DNA of 64,000 nucleotides from Micromussa lordhowensis (GCA_964020085.1 OZ026605.1:114701-178700), one strand, 5' to 3'. Counted from the first letter of the stretch, positions 1 to 12,578 are shown. The notes: generated from the letters alone by a model not told the origin. Program-made: numbers and translations.

Positions 1-1
1 G

Positions 2-1473
2 GCGCGGTTGTATGAACCGAAACCTGTGAAAGAGCAAGAACTGAAGAAGACTTTTTCCCAGATGTCATTGGAAGAAAGAAAACCCAAGAAAGTCAGTCAA
101 AAGAACTCCACGCGGAAGAAAACAGTGTCCGCTGCCGCTACTGACCGTACAAACTGGCAACAAACAGAGGAACAAACACGTCCGTCCAACAAACGAGGAA
201 GTATGGAATTTCTGCTGAATTTCTTTCTGCATGCACCTAAATCACCCGTTAGGGATGGACCATTATTGTCTTTTTTCGGGGGTGGGGGGAAGGGGTGTTT
301 TTGCCTGATATTTTTTGGTGGGCATTAGCTTGAGCACGAATTTTTAACATCAAAAAAAAGGAGCTAGACATTAGAATGCACTTGCTCAATTTTTCCTCAT
401 GGTTCACCGTGCACTATTTTTTCCAGCAGTTTTTGCTGTACAGAAATTTCTTTTTGTAATTGCTCACCCGCACCCCCCCCCCCCCGCCCTCCTCATAAAA
501 CATGGTCCGTCCCTTGCAATGTTTTATCACACGAGAAAGTGCTTTGTTTTATAACGTCGGTGGAAATGGATTCTGCTTTCTTTGAAACCCTGCATACGCT
601 GTATATACGAGATTGTAATTGATTAATCTTACACGAAGTCTGTTTTAAATCAGTTCAGCAGCTCGAATCAACAAGTACGACTCAGTTCCAGTCTACGAAG
701 CTGCCCGCGACTACAGAGCTTAGTGCACCGGACAATCAGGTGCAACCCGCGCCACTGGTGGGACCCAGGCCCATGAAGAAATACACCGGCAATGGACAGG
801 CGTCGCTAAACAGGAATCCTACTGGTTTGGTTAGTGATATGTTCACTGTTTTCTATTTGTTACCTTTAGTTAATAGATAGTTTACTTTGTTCATATTACT
901 AAGCTTAGAATTTATTTTAAAAGATTGGATGTGCTTGTTCGCAGTAGCTCTCAAAGGTTTTTTTCATTAGCGACATTTGTGGAAGTTTTACCAGTTGTGG
1001 AAGTTTTTTATGCCCCATCTGCACCAAACTAGGTTTAGGTTTTCCGGTAATCTCGAGAAGACACCTTGCCAGGACATTTTATGTAATCAGGTTTTTGCCT
1101 TGTTTAATTGTGGGCTACGCACAGTATGAGCGACTAATGTTTAACGTTGCTTAGTTAAACCACTTTTGTACCTGTTGGTATGAACGCTGGAATAAAACGT
1201 GTCAAAAACCAAGTGGAAGAAGTACACTCGTGAATTGGTTGCCCGTTGACTTTTTAATTCATTGAAAGACGCTAAGATCTTACTAGAATGTCGAAAAAAG
1301 TAGTTGCGATTGTAATTACTTCAGTGTTGAAGTCAACGTTAACAGGATGCGAGCACCTTTGAAAGTGAAATAAAGTGCCACCACACTGCCACTGTTAAAA
1401 TTAAAGATAACGCAACAAGCAGAATCTGTAGGAACCTTTGCTGACAAGAAACTGACCCGGCTTGTTCAAAAGA

Positions 1474-1515
<42 letters not shown>

Positions 1516-4266
1516 GCGTGGTTTGTTTTGATAATACTTATCCACTGGATAGTGATTTATACGGTGGTTAGCGTTACCCAACCTTTGAGCAACCGGGCCT
1601 GATGTTAAAATTATTGTCATTTCTTTTTCAGGAACCGAACGCAATTGACAGATTCAACCCTTTAGCAAAGCCCAGTTCAACATTGCTGGACACCAGTCGT
1701 TTCACAAGCAGCAATCCCTCCCTAGTGACTGGACGCCATTCACCTGTTTACGTGGCTGTACCTGTGGACAGACCCCCCGTGAAGCTCAAGCCCAAGATTC
1801 GTTCTTCTGCACAGGACACAAATGTCATATCTACCATAAACGAGCTGAGGAGCAAACTGTTAAATGTCGACGACTCGGGGTACAAACAGATATTACCTGG
1901 AGTCCATCGTGACCGTTGTTTGGTTCGTCACAGAACACATTTCCCAAAGTGTTGCGTGACCTTCCAACTAACGGCCACAAAGAAGAGTATTCTAATCTAT
2001 AGCGGACACCGCCTTGTGGCCACCCCCTTTATACGGTCACTTTATTATGTCCCCTACGAATAAAAGCTCTGACAGTCATTTCCTTTTTTGAAGATCCCCT
2101 CTAATAAGTGCAACCGTTGTTATGGCAAGAGTTGTTTCTGCCGGATAAAGGGGGTTCCGTTGTACGTGTAATGTCGTGGGATTTTATCATCGCTACGTTA
2201 CTAATTAATAAATTGAACTCGGGGCCTCGTGGATTCCGGAGTTATTTAGACAATGCTATGTATTAAATCGCACACAAGAAACTGAATAATGTGAGAGTGC
2301 GGGCAAGTTAATCTCTCACTGATGATAAAAATTTAGTCAGTCTGCGTGAGAAATTTTGCAATTGACATTTATCATTTTCTTATCCTTGGTCATCGTTTAA
2401 GTAAAACATTAACTGAAGTATTATGAGCTTTTTAACTTTAACTAACCTACATGCTTCCATACTATGGGCGCGGGGTTAAAAGAGTTTTTATCAAAGCTCT
2501 TAGTTCTCGTCCTTTATTTAGCTAATCTACTACACGTTTTGTTTTTGTTTCAGAACATTAGTCACGTGTGCTTTACAGAACCATTACAAAGGCGAGGTGA
2601 GGGTTCTTATCTTACTAGCTTATGTTCATGTGACATTAGTCTATTTTGACTTTGAAACACCCACAATCTCACATACATAAGAAGGCGCACTAACCATGAG
2701 GTCACCACGACGACTCGACTAAATCTGTCGATTACCGCTTTTGTATATTTACTCTAGCGGCCCGCTCCGAGCAGCAGTGGAAGCGAGAAAGATGGTACGG
2801 CTTTTGCCACTGAGCATGCTCCGTCCATTAGCCCTCGGAGGAAGAGAAACGAAGCTAGTGGTGTTACTATGGCAACTGGTTTGATCCCCTGGGAAGACGA
2901 GAGCATTCAACACGTTGGCTTCCTGACTGGAAAACATGGCAGGAGGTCCCAGTCTCCAGGGATATCCCCCGGTAAGTCGAGAACGATGTTTGAGCGAGGG
3001 AGGCCTGGTGAGTTAAAACCCTTGGGTAGGTTTGGTAACGATGTGCAAACATGATCCTGTAGTCCGGAGCGCCGTCATTTCTTAAAATGATTTGCAAAGC
3101 AGCTGAAAAAACAACATGATTTTAGGTACACCTACAGGTCTTGTCCGTGTTAGTCTGTATTTTTACGGGTAATTTTTTCTGGTAATTCAACCATGACAAG
3201 AAAAAAAACACTGTAGAGGCCTTCATGCTCTCTTTCCTTTCCTTGACCTCGAACCCGGCTATGTTTCCTGACTGCAACTGAGAACACATTGGTAACCATT
3301 GTTTGCGAATCACTGTTTTTTTAATGCTGGCTGTTGGTTCCAATATTTGTCAGTTGTGTGATCAGAAGGGTTCAGTAATGGATCACAGAAGACGTCAAAA
3401 AAGAACATCAGTGACACACTCGGCTATCGCTTCGTGTGCCACTTTTTGTTTTTACCACATTTTGACGTCATCTGTGGTCTATTATTGAACAGACGCACGG
3501 CAACATGGAATCTACAGATCATTTTTGCTGTCGACTGATGCCTATTTTCGCTTTAGGAATAGTCCAAATTGGAAAGGGACTCGAAGAGGAAGCGCCTTTT
3601 TCTGGCGACTCAAAGAGATCCACTACGCTTAATAAATCGCTTCAAAGTCCTCCCAGAAATCAGGAAACGGGTAAGTTCTTTGTCAGTAATTTTGTGTTCT
3701 GCTCGCATCATATGTATTTCGTGTTAAAGGCGACGGATTTCCTTACATGTTTAAATGTAACGAGAGGTAAGGCAGGTACAGATGGAAGGGACTAACTTAA
3801 ACTGATTGCGCGAAACGTTGCTGAACAAACGTAAAACGGTGAAAAAAAAAACTGTTTGACTTGCATAAAAGTGTAGACAGTGGAGAAGGCAAGCGCAAGT
3901 CGATGGCGAATTCCGGTCTCCGAGACCCGAGCAAGCCTTCGTCTAGAAGTTCCCAAGTTCCCGCGCAATGGCGTGACAATTTTCGGAGTGCACGCGCTAT
4001 TAACGATTGCTTTCAACGAAGACTGGCCAGAGACGACGCTTAATTCTCCCACTATAAATCAGAAACAATACGAAAGAGAACGCCATCTATAACATGCGTA
4101 CGGTCGTGTTTTTCCAGGGGCAGCGCCGTCGACAATTTCGCTGACTTTTCAGTTCGCCTCCGGCGCCTCACCTCGCGAGCAAAGTTCTTCTCCACCTCTG
4201 AGACCCGCGATCTTCCCGCCTCAGCTGAAAAACTTCTTCAGGCCTCACGGACCGCCACACAGATAG
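2..4266 (+). CDS. 3' part of a multi-exon gene, basic Ser/Pro-rich protein, unrecognised
   Basis: The product is not recognised. Seven exons join with matching reading phase and GT/AG borders: about 2-200 (open at the window edge), 654-829, 1632-1879, 2554-2596, 2758-2971, 3557-3670 and 4118-4266, ending in TAG at 4264-4266. They encode at least 380 residues, hydrophilic and of low complexity throughout. The first exon is Lys/Arg-rich with EERKPKK and TRKKT. The third ends with an amphipathic stretch containing INELRSKLL, a possible short helix. The last two are Ser/Pro-rich with SPREQSSSPP and RPHGPPHR at the C-terminus. There is no signal peptide and no membrane segment. This composition suits an intracellular scaffold, cytoskeletal or regulatory protein, but that is only inference. 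The 43-bp exon is the least certain, although it is needed for phase and is read through as LVTCALQNHYKGE. The 5' end lies outside the window. Confidence 0.72.
1456..1600. repeat. MITE-like inverted repeat inside an intron
   Basis: Both ends carry the same sequence in opposite orientation: CCCGG, TTGTTCAAA, then GGATAACGCTATCCACCGG on the left, and CGGTGGTTAGCGTTACCC, then TTTGAGCAACCGGG on the right. The inside is also made of inverted copies of CTATCCACTGGATAG. It is a non-coding, short terminal-inverted-repeat element. It ends only about 30 bp before the 3' splice site of the exon at 1632. Similar GGATA-rich palindromic elements are common in cnidarian genomes (recollection, not searched). 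Confidence 0.7.
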
Positions 4267-4918
4267 CAGTGGTCAGCGGAATCATCTGGACGAATGTCCT
4301 AAGTACTTCATGTATCCCTTCCAGATATTATAGTGTGTCTAATACACTATAATAAGGATAAATATACTATGCTACGTTCTAAATACACTATGATAAGGGA
4401 TACACCAAGTACTTACCACGAATGTTAAGCGGTCGGTTGAGCCCGCAATCTTTGTCGAAGCATTTGCTTGGCAACGTTGTTATGACGTCAACATGACGTG
4501 GCACCTTATTGAGCAGGCTGATGCATTAGGAGTTATTCAAATGTTAGCCAAACGTCATTTGACATTTTGACTTTGACAAACCAATGAACGCACTTCGGTA
4601 ATTCAATTGAATTTAAATGGAATATTTCTGTCATTTTAAAAGATAATAGGTTTTTAAAACTAATGGACAGTAGCAAAAGAGAACAGCATGTTTTATTTGT
4701 CACTGAACGCCGATAGTTTAGCCACAGATCACAAATTTCAATTCAATTGTTGAAGCATGTGATACTATACACCACAATAACCTTTATTTTACCCGAAATT
4801 TAAGATAGAGAGATTGTTAATATATTTGAGAAATAATGTGGATACCTTTTAGCAACCAATCAAGACACCGAGAAATGGATAGTGAAGCTTTCACACGACA
4901 TTTAAGTACCGTAGAATT

Positions 4919-4947
4919 CCGAAAGTAACGGCCTCGGTTACTTTCGG
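4919..4947. repeat. perfect 11-bp-arm hairpin
   Basis: CCGAAAGTAAC is followed by a 7-base loop and by its exact reverse complement GTTACTTTCGG. Flanking CCGTA and TACGG could extend the pairing. Function unknown; it may be a remnant of a fold-back element. Confidence 0.6.
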
Positions 4948-5483
4948 CTATTTACGGCGAGTTATTACTTTCCGATAGTGAAAAAAAAACGTTTGTAGGT
5001 TTTAGACAAAGCGGACGCGTAACATGAAATTGAAAGTTCCGCACCCACATAAACAAAGCAGACTGTGTAAAGAATGAGGCCCTTAAGTTGGTACTGTAGG
5101 GGGAAAGTATCATGGCCGCATTCATTATATCGTAGTGTTACTAATACCACTGTATCATTTGACCCTGCTGCCAGACAAGAACAGCTTATAAATCACAGTG
5201 CGTTTCGAGATAGCAGAGAGCCGTTTTTTCTACGGTGTTGCACGTTATTACTTGCTGTAGATCTAATGGTGAATGCTAACAATACAGTCACCCCATTCAC
5301 TTGACATTCAATGTAACAAGACTCACGGTTGAAGAAGTTGAGTGACTGCTTTGTTTGAATTAGTAAAAATTTATTTTCTGTACATTAAAATTGAAAGCAA
5401 AGTGTTTTACAATAAATTTCTTCCTTTTGTATACCGGTTGTCAACATTGGATGTATGGCGCATCATAATATACATCGTGACTT

Positions 5484-5787
5484 AGGCCTCGTCCACACTT
5501 GAAAGCAGAGGTTTCTCTTTGAAACGCATCAAATGTTTTCCGTCCATGCTACGCCGGAGGAATTTAAAAACGCAACAATTACCGGTCATTTTGGATTTGT
5601 GTTTTGGATTTGTGTTATCGTGAGGTTGTCGTTTTCAAAAAGCTCCGTTTTCAAAATGTTTTCCGTCCACATGAAAACAAAACCCCGGCGTTTTCTAATT
5701 CCTCCGGTTTGTATTCAAAAAGCTCGATTTTCTTGACGGATTAGTGTGGACGGACAAATTTCTCCCGAGTCGTGTGGACGCGGCTTT
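5484..5787. repeat. CCACACTA-family inverted-repeat element, copy 1
   Basis: Starts AGGCCTCGTCCACACTTG and ends GTGTGGACGCGGCTT, a degenerate terminal inverted repeat. The interior contains the diagnostic blocks GCATCAAATGTTTTCCGTCCA, CATTTTGGATTTGTG and CAAAAAGCTCCGTTTTCAAA, which recur at 8.5, 29.3, 47.4 and 57.2 kb. It has no coding capacity, as expected for a MITE. Confidence 0.75.
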
Positions 5788-6679
5788 ATTCATCCTCGCC
5801 ATGTGATCCTGGGTTGGTCGCGAGATTATTTGCCTTTTATAGTTTCTTACGGCATGCTCTTTACATAAATACAATGCGAGTGTCGAGTTTTAGTGGAAAA
5901 AAGTATTTATTAAGAAAAGCAATTGCTTTGAGGGGAAGAGAAATAACTTGATGTGTAAAAAATCTCGCAGAGCGCCGTTTATTTGGGCGCCAATGTCTCG
6001 TCCCTAATCCATTTGTGCTGCTCCCGAGTCTCCCCCAGCCCCCTCTCCGCGCTGTGATCACTGATTCTTCGATTCACTGCTCTTTGACAAAATACATGCA
6101 GTAATTTGCAGTTGTGTTCTCAGAACATTTGCATAGTTGGTTATGCTTGAACTGAATCCGTGTAGTAGCCCTTTCCCATCAATGAAATTCGAGTAAAAAG
6201 TCGATCTCGAACAGAAACAAACAAGACTCCGTGAGCAAAGCTCACAAAGAAAGCACTCAAATTCCCGTACAGAGATCAAAACACGACAAATTGGAAAATA
6301 TTGGCTGTGTTCGTTTAATTATAATGAGTAGTTTTACACAAAAAGCAGCGAACCACGCATTATGACGTCATCGTGCATGACTTTCGCATACTAATTTTAC
6401 ATTGCTTCGGTTTATTACCCAATGGAAAACTACTGCTAAAAATACTTTACAAAATTCCCAGCCTTATTTCATGTACCAGCATGGTCATATTTTATATTGC
6501 TATACTATCAAAAAACACATTTCTCACCGTCCTTATTCTAATGATGTGCCACTCGTCTCCTATTATAGCGTCGATTACGTTATATGATGATTAAAAACAA
6601 GCCGATTTGCATAATACCTACATGAAATGCAAAAACACGGGTAACGATATACCTTTTCACTTGCTACGTTTTGAAATAT

Positions 6680-7441
6680 TCACTGTAAACCGTGAAGAAA
6701 TCCAAGCAGTGCAATAGCGGCGATTAGCAGCTTGACATTGATGAACACAGCGCACGCACTGTCTGGGTTGGTCTCGTATAATTGCACCATAGTTCCCTCA
6801 ACTATCTTTTCAAGGCATGTACAAGTTGTTCCTGCCACTATCGGCGTGTTATACCGAGCTTTAGTCGTGATTTCGAAGTCTTGATCTTTTATATCTTCCA
6901 GCGAGATCGTATTGTTGACTTCGTGATATTCCTTCGTTTCTCCAGTGGTTTTGTACGTAACTGTCGTTTTCAGATCGATCAAGTTGTCATCAATTCCTTC
7001 TCGCAGCGTCCGACTCGTCGACGATTTCCCAAGACAAAGGTTCCCTTGATTGTCCAGTAATGTTTGCTTCTCGGATGTAATCCTCGCGGCTCTGTCTTCT
7101 GGGAAGTCAGCGTAAGAACGGTACATGGGATATCCCTGGCGATACACCGGAGCATTTCTCAGAGTGTAGTGTAACACCAAGTAGGCGACGACAGCTTTCG
7201 TGAACGTACTCGAGCGCAAACCCTGTTTAGTTTGGCTGACAATAACCGGCGAGCGGACGGTCGTAGCTTTGATCGGCGTGTTCTTGGTGATTTTAGATTT
7301 GCCAGAAGAGCCAGAAGAACCGCTGTTGCTTCTAGATCTTGATCTGAAGCTGCCGGAGCGTGACCCGCGACCTCTGCCATCTACCGCAACGAACACGAGC
7401 AAAATGATACAAACGAGTACTGTAAACCGACGCAAGTTCAT
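6680..7441 (-). CDS. small secreted, probably GPI-anchored protein with RS/RG-rich region
   Basis: A 253-residue intronless frame. I chose the ATG at 7441 because it is followed by a textbook signal peptide (MNLRRF, then the hydrophobic core VLVCIILLVFVAV, cleavage around residue 22). Next come a Gly/Arg/Ser-rich tract (about 22-50, with RGRGSRSG and FRSRSRS), a linker, a hydrophobic patch at 83-91 (AVVAYLVLH), a Tyr/Arg-rich segment, and a C-terminal domain with four cysteines (136, 207, 209, 230) and an N-glycosylation site (N176-N-T). The last 20 or so residues (KLLIAAIALLGFLHGLQ) are hydrophobic with no basic tail, as in GPI-attachment signals, with small residues near 227-229. The product should therefore be extracellular and membrane-tethered. 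The order of parts resembles prion/Shadoo-type proteins, but I see no clear residue-level homology. Family unknown. Confidence 0.75.
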   Translation of the reverse strand: MNLRRFTVLVCIILLVFVAVDGRGRGSRSGSFRSRSRSNSGSSGSSGKSKITKNTPIKATTVRSPVIVSQTKQGLRSSTFTKAVVAYLVLHYTLRNAPVYRQGYPMYRSYADFPEDRAARITSEKQTLLDNQGNLCLGKSSTSRTLREGIDDNLIDLKTTVTYKTTGETKEYHEVNNTISLEDIKDQDFEITTKARYNTPIVAGTTCTCLEKIVEGTMVQLYETNPDSACAVFINVKLLIAAIALLGFLHGLQ

Positions 7442-8473
7442 TGTGCTTGGGCAGACCACACAACTGTTCCTGTCAAATACTGGGTTGGGTTGAAGTTTTA
7501 TGTCGACGGCCTCACGAGATTGACAAGTTCGCGAAGAGCACACTAGGTTTATTTTCCTGTTTGCATACAATTTGTACACCTCACTTATAATTATCATTGA
7601 CGTCACGTTGTCGAGGCAAACTTTATGTCTCAGTGATTTCCCAGAATATGGACTGTTAACCGTCTTTTCCCCGTAATTCGAAGAAATTTCAATTTGCTTG
7701 GCCGAAAATTAACGTTAACGTAATTATGAATTCGTCTTTCGTACTTAGCCAGATGTCCTTATCGCACCTGCTAGAAGGTAAATAGAAGGTTTTTGGCAGT
7801 GAAATTAGTGCTTTTTTCGAGTTTTCTTATAATCTAAAGAATTATTTTTTAAAGAATTATTAAAGGGTTGCTGATAAAATGACAAGCAAAAACCGATGAT
7901 TTTTATCGACGTTGTGGTGTCATCGTGACGCTATATTCAAGATCAATTCATGTCATCAGAAGTTTGCGGTGTCAGATATAGTCCTCTAAAATTTGTATAA
8001 GGACAAAGAGAAGTTAAATTACACAAATACCTGAGTTCATATCGAGTCTGATTGTATTTTCAAAATTGGTCTGGATCATTAGATAATGCAATTCAAGAGT
8101 TCTCATTTCCTTAACCATCATGGTAATATGAGTTATATGGACAATAATACCATGCTCAACAAATATGGTAAGCCTATGCACAATTTGTGGGGGCGTTTTT
8201 ACTTTTATTTACTTCAGTTTTCTTTATTTTGGGGGCGTTTTTCAATAAAACAATGATTCCACTCGCGTTTGTTGGACACGATATGATTATTGTTAATTCT
8301 TCTTGGCGTAGATCGAAATTACAGTTTTTAAGTCCACTATTTTTTCGCTAACGATCCTGCGATTATTGCCGCATCAGCTAAGTAAACAATAAACGTTGCG
8401 GTGAACGTTTACACGAGTTTGAATGACTAGAAATAAATTGCAACGTGTAAATTATAGAACGGTTTGCTAAAGA

Positions 8474-8661
8474 AACGTAAACGATGACATCACGATAATT
8501 AAATTTCCCTGCCCGAGTTTTCCTCAAACACAAATTCAAAATGGCCAGTGATTGCTGCATTTTTAAATTCCTTTAGCATAGTATGGACGGAAACTATTTG
8601 ATGCGTTTCGGAAGGAAACCTCTGTTTTCACTGAGTTTCTCCGGTGTAGCGTAGACGGGTC
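8474..8661. repeat. CCACACTA-family element, copy 2 (partial, reversed)
   Basis: Contains GATGACATCACGATAATTAA, CCGAGTTTTCCTCAAACACAA, AAATGGCCAGTGATTG and GGACGGAAACTATTTGATGCG, which match the 29.3-kb copy in the same orientation and the 5.5 and 57.2-kb copies in reverse. The outer end is degenerate (CCGGTGTAGCGTAGACGG). Confidence 0.65.
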
Positions 8662-10320
8662 AGTAATTTAGAAATTACTTATTGTCAGCAATGTTACTAA
8701 AGATCTCACGCAACTTAACAATACAGTCACCGGTTATCAGTACTTTTTTCTGTCTAAATCTATACATAGTGCAATTACTCAGTAATTTTACTGGAGGGTT
8801 ACGCATCAGCCAATCCAAGCTGTGCCCATGTTTCCCTCCCTGGGAATTACTTCCCTCGTCTTCATTTCCACCTCACCCATAACCCCCTGGGGGTAATCGG
8901 CCGGCGTATCTCGTATGTCTTACTTCCTTTAAAAGACAAATTAAGTCCTGGCAGGAGATTATCAAGATAAGAACCTTGATATTCTGTTGGTCCTGGCTTA
9001 GTCTTATTTCCATAATGGTGAAAAAATATAGGTTATTCTGCAGGTTCAGCGTCTCGGTTGAGTCCCATCCAGAGGTATTCAACAAAATACGTACCGTATT
9101 TGTTGATGAATTCGTCATAATGCTGTTAGATGAAAAAAGAGGAATGGTCAAATGCCCCGGGGTAATTGGGGACAGCTAATGCCCGACCCCCGGGATGGAC
9201 TGTGTGGGAAAATACCCCACTATAAGTTTCTCATGGACAAACTTCCACAGACGCACCGATGAAAAGAAAATGTGACCTGGCTTGTAGTTTGAGACTATAC
9301 GGACTGGATATTTTAGATCTATGCAAGTGGAAGGTTGGACAGTTCTTCCTGTCGAGAACTGGATCTGAGCGTATCACATACGTTCACGCATTGAACTGAT
9401 CAGCTAAGTGACATCAAAGAAATATGGTTTTGTCTCAGCAATGACGCATGAACAGCTGGCATGAACATATCGTGCTGTTTTTTGCTTCTTTGTTTGTTTT
9501 CTTAAGGCGACGGAGAATACCGTCAGTACTGTATCAACCTAACCGAGTCTCAAATAAGCCCCCACTCTCCCAGGAGCTTGAATAAAAAATTTCGGTAGCT
9601 CGTTACTGTCAGCGGTAATCTAGGGTCGAAATTGGAAGTCAGAATGGTTTGATTCGTTTGATTAACTCACATGGGGCCCGGCCAAATGCACGCAGCACTT
9701 GAACGCAACATATTGTAACAATGTTGCACACAGCATGTCACACTTTTAACCACCCTTTCTAGCTGCGATATGTTGCAAGATATGGAACGGTACAACATGT
9801 TTCCGTGCGCAACCATCTTGCAAAATGCCGCGCTGAGGTCTTGCGTGCTTTTAAGTTGGACTTGAGGAGCGTTAACAAGGTAAATAACGGAGCTAGAGTG
9901 AAAATCAGAAGTGGAAATCAATACCGCTTGTACTTAGTCCCGTCAGTTACGTTCCCGCAGTGATAATAACGTGAACGAATCCCAAGCGTAAACAAAAGAA
10001 TAAGAACTCGAAAGGCTCGTTTTCATTGACGTTAGAGAAATTTCATTCATTTGCAGTAAACGCTTTAGGGTATTTCTTCAATCAATGAAACTTTTCACAT
10101 TTTGTCAGCCCAATCAAAATTTCAGATTCTGTACTTACATGAAGATACACTGGCTTTAACTCTTTAACTGGTTTTTCCTCCGTTTTCCATGCAAACAAAT
10201 TAAATATCTTATACAAGAGCTGTCGAATTAATTTTTACGATTCATCTAAAATTGCTTAGAACTTATGAGCCGGAAAAACGAACAGGTCCGTACGTAATTG
10301 TCTATTTGGGGGCAAACTTT

Positions 10321-11106
10321 GAAGGTTAGGGATTAAAGTTGTCTCGATAGTTCATCAATGATTGGAGAGGGAAAAAAATGAGACATTTGTCCACCCTTGT
10401 TGTGCGTCACTAACAAATTTGCCCCCTGAAGTTTATAAAACAGTTGAAGTATTGCTGTTTTAATTGTATGTTTGCATTTTAAATCAAACCATTTAGATTC
10501 GATTTCACCTACGGAGATTATGAGCTTGTTCGACCGAAACGCAACTCTCAGATACCTCAAAAATGTTTTGACAGCGCTCGAAACCCCTTTAAACGTCTCG
10601 AGTGTTTTGAGCCATTTGCTTCGATGACGTCACTAGAAGCCCGATCCTGATCCCACCATGCTCGGTGGTGGCCGCAGAAATTACAACTTTAAACGCCTTA
10701 AGAAACGCGGAGATTTTATCAATCGAGAGAATTTTTTCGCTGAAGTAATTGGGGAAACTAGTAGATTTCATTAAAAGAAAAATAATTTGGGGGTTAGCTG
10801 CACTTTAAAATTGGTGCTATAGTTCATCAATGCTCTGGAGAAAAAAGTTGAGAGTATTTGCCGCCCTCGCTGTGCGTCACAAACAAATTTGACGCCAGAC
10901 GTTTATAAAACAGTTAGAATATGGCTGTTTTAATTGTATGTTTGCGTCCTAATTTGAAGGTTAGGGATTTCAGCTGTTTCTATGGTTCATCACTCTTCGG
11001 TAGAAAAAATTGAGATATTTTCCCGCCCTCGCTGTGCGTCACTAACAAATTTGCCTCCTGAAGTCTATAAAAACAGTTGAAATATTGCCATTTTAAATGT
11101 ATGTTC
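10321..11106 (+). repeat. three diverged copies of a ~155-bp repeat
   Basis: Copies at about 10321-10478, 10799-10950 and 10952-11106 share the ordered blocks ATAGTTCATCA, CGCTGTGCGTCAC, AACAAATTTG, TATAAAACAGTT and TTTTAATTGTATGTTTG. The first two are about 320 bp apart; the second and third are adjacent. No open frame is conserved among them, so this is an old local duplication or a dispersed repeat rather than an exon. Confidence 0.7.
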
Positions 11107-12578
11107 CCTGATGCACACTGCCGAAGGACTTTGTTGAGAATGCGAACGCACGCCTGCAAAATTCAACAGCAATTTTTTTCGTTAAAGTAAATCTGCACCC
11201 AAACCTTGATATAACGTTATATTGCTTAGTTTTGGTTAATGTTTTTCTCTCCTTTGATTGGTTTTGCTTTACGGAAATGAGTCAGCGTAGCAGGAAGTTG
11301 TTAGACGCTCTTTATTGTATTCTTTCAACACTTGTTTCTCTAGTTTAATTAACAACCCATCTCTGTTTCTTTGTCTCTTTATTCCAATAACCTCATATGG
11401 TCCCTAACTGTCACCATTTTTGATAAACTATTCCTAACTTTGCTTTGTTGTTCATCAGTGTTTTGTGTTTTGGCCAAAGATTGGAATCGAAATTAAAATT
11501 GGAAATTGAAAATTGAAATGAAAAATTGTTGCTCTGATATCTTGGCGTTTTATTACTATGTAAGATAGAATAATTTATTACTTCCGGCTTCGTGCAAGAG
11601 ACCTAATTTGCAGCTGGTCCGTTTCACCTCGTCGCCGGCTTTCCTTTTACATATATTGAGTTCAAATATTGTTGGAATCGAAGACACTTCAACAGCTCTT
11701 GACTTTCGTTTAATTCTACTGCTTTGTTCGTTTGCCACTTACTATTTACCTTATTTTGTACGAAGTGTATTACGCAAAATTAACCTTGTATGAAAATTTA
11801 AAAGTGAAAAAAAAAAATCATGTTTGTCAAATAGTCCCCCAAGTCGATCAACAAAATAAATGCGTGAACTCACCGGTTTGCTGAAAACTGTAAAAAAAAA
11901 GAGGATTTTACGGCGAGCAGTAATCTTAATACACCTTAAAATAATTAGAGGCTTTTGAATAGCTGTTTAGATCACGTGAAATCCCGAGTTAAGGATATAG
12001 TATACATTTTTTGCAACAGCTTAAAGTGAAGTAGTTCTCGCAAGTGAACGGCGCTGAAATACACAGTTCGCTCCAAAACAGCGTTTAATTAAAGAGAGGG
12101 TCGGAGGAAGAAACATACTGCGTTTGAATCTGATTATATTGTTCGTATTATTCGAGACAAGCGTTATCAGCTCTTCTCGTAATTAAACTCTCCTATAATG
12201 TGAATCTATATTTAGACACCACCCTCGTCTAAGTGATCAAACAAAGTGACAGGTGTCTGTAATACTATGGGCTTAGCCAGTCATCTTTTGATGGTAGCAA
12301 AATAACCAGTCTGCGTCAAAGAAAGGAGAGTATAACAAACATTTTCTAGCCGGATATTTTTCAATAAGTATACATCTCCGTGGCTTTGTATGACTCTCTT
12401 TAGCTCGACATGTAGAACGCTCGTGTTCAACGCATCGCAGCACATCGATTAGATTATCAGTGAGGCAGTAAAAGTGTTCCTTTGTCTAAATGTTTACCCC
12501 AAAGCCGCCTTCTGAACGCTGTAACCCTGAACTATCTAATTCAGTTAACGTCTTGTGAATTTGATAAGGACTGGTGCA

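Larger units (their letters stand above)
4267..6679. other. intergenic spacer, no gene seen
   Basis: No supported gene. It holds a short perfect hairpin (4919-4947), a stretch near 4330-4400 with several copies of an ATACACTAT-type motif, and one copy of the CCACACTA inverted-repeat family (5484-5787). The remaining short open frames look like chance. Confidence 0.6.
7442..12578. other. long intergenic spacer, repeats only
   Basis: No supported gene in about 5 kb. It contains a reversed, partial copy of the CCACACTA repeat (8474-8661) and three diverged copies of a roughly 155-bp repeat between 10321 and 11106. The rest is AT-rich DNA in which I see nothing further. Confidence 0.6.

Noticed and set aside
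1880..2063. Open-frame continuation after exon 3 of the left gene, ending near an AATAAA
   Set aside because: An alternative last exon is possible, but the donor at 1880 joins in phase to 2554-2596 and then to four further phase-consistent exons, so I prefer splicing.
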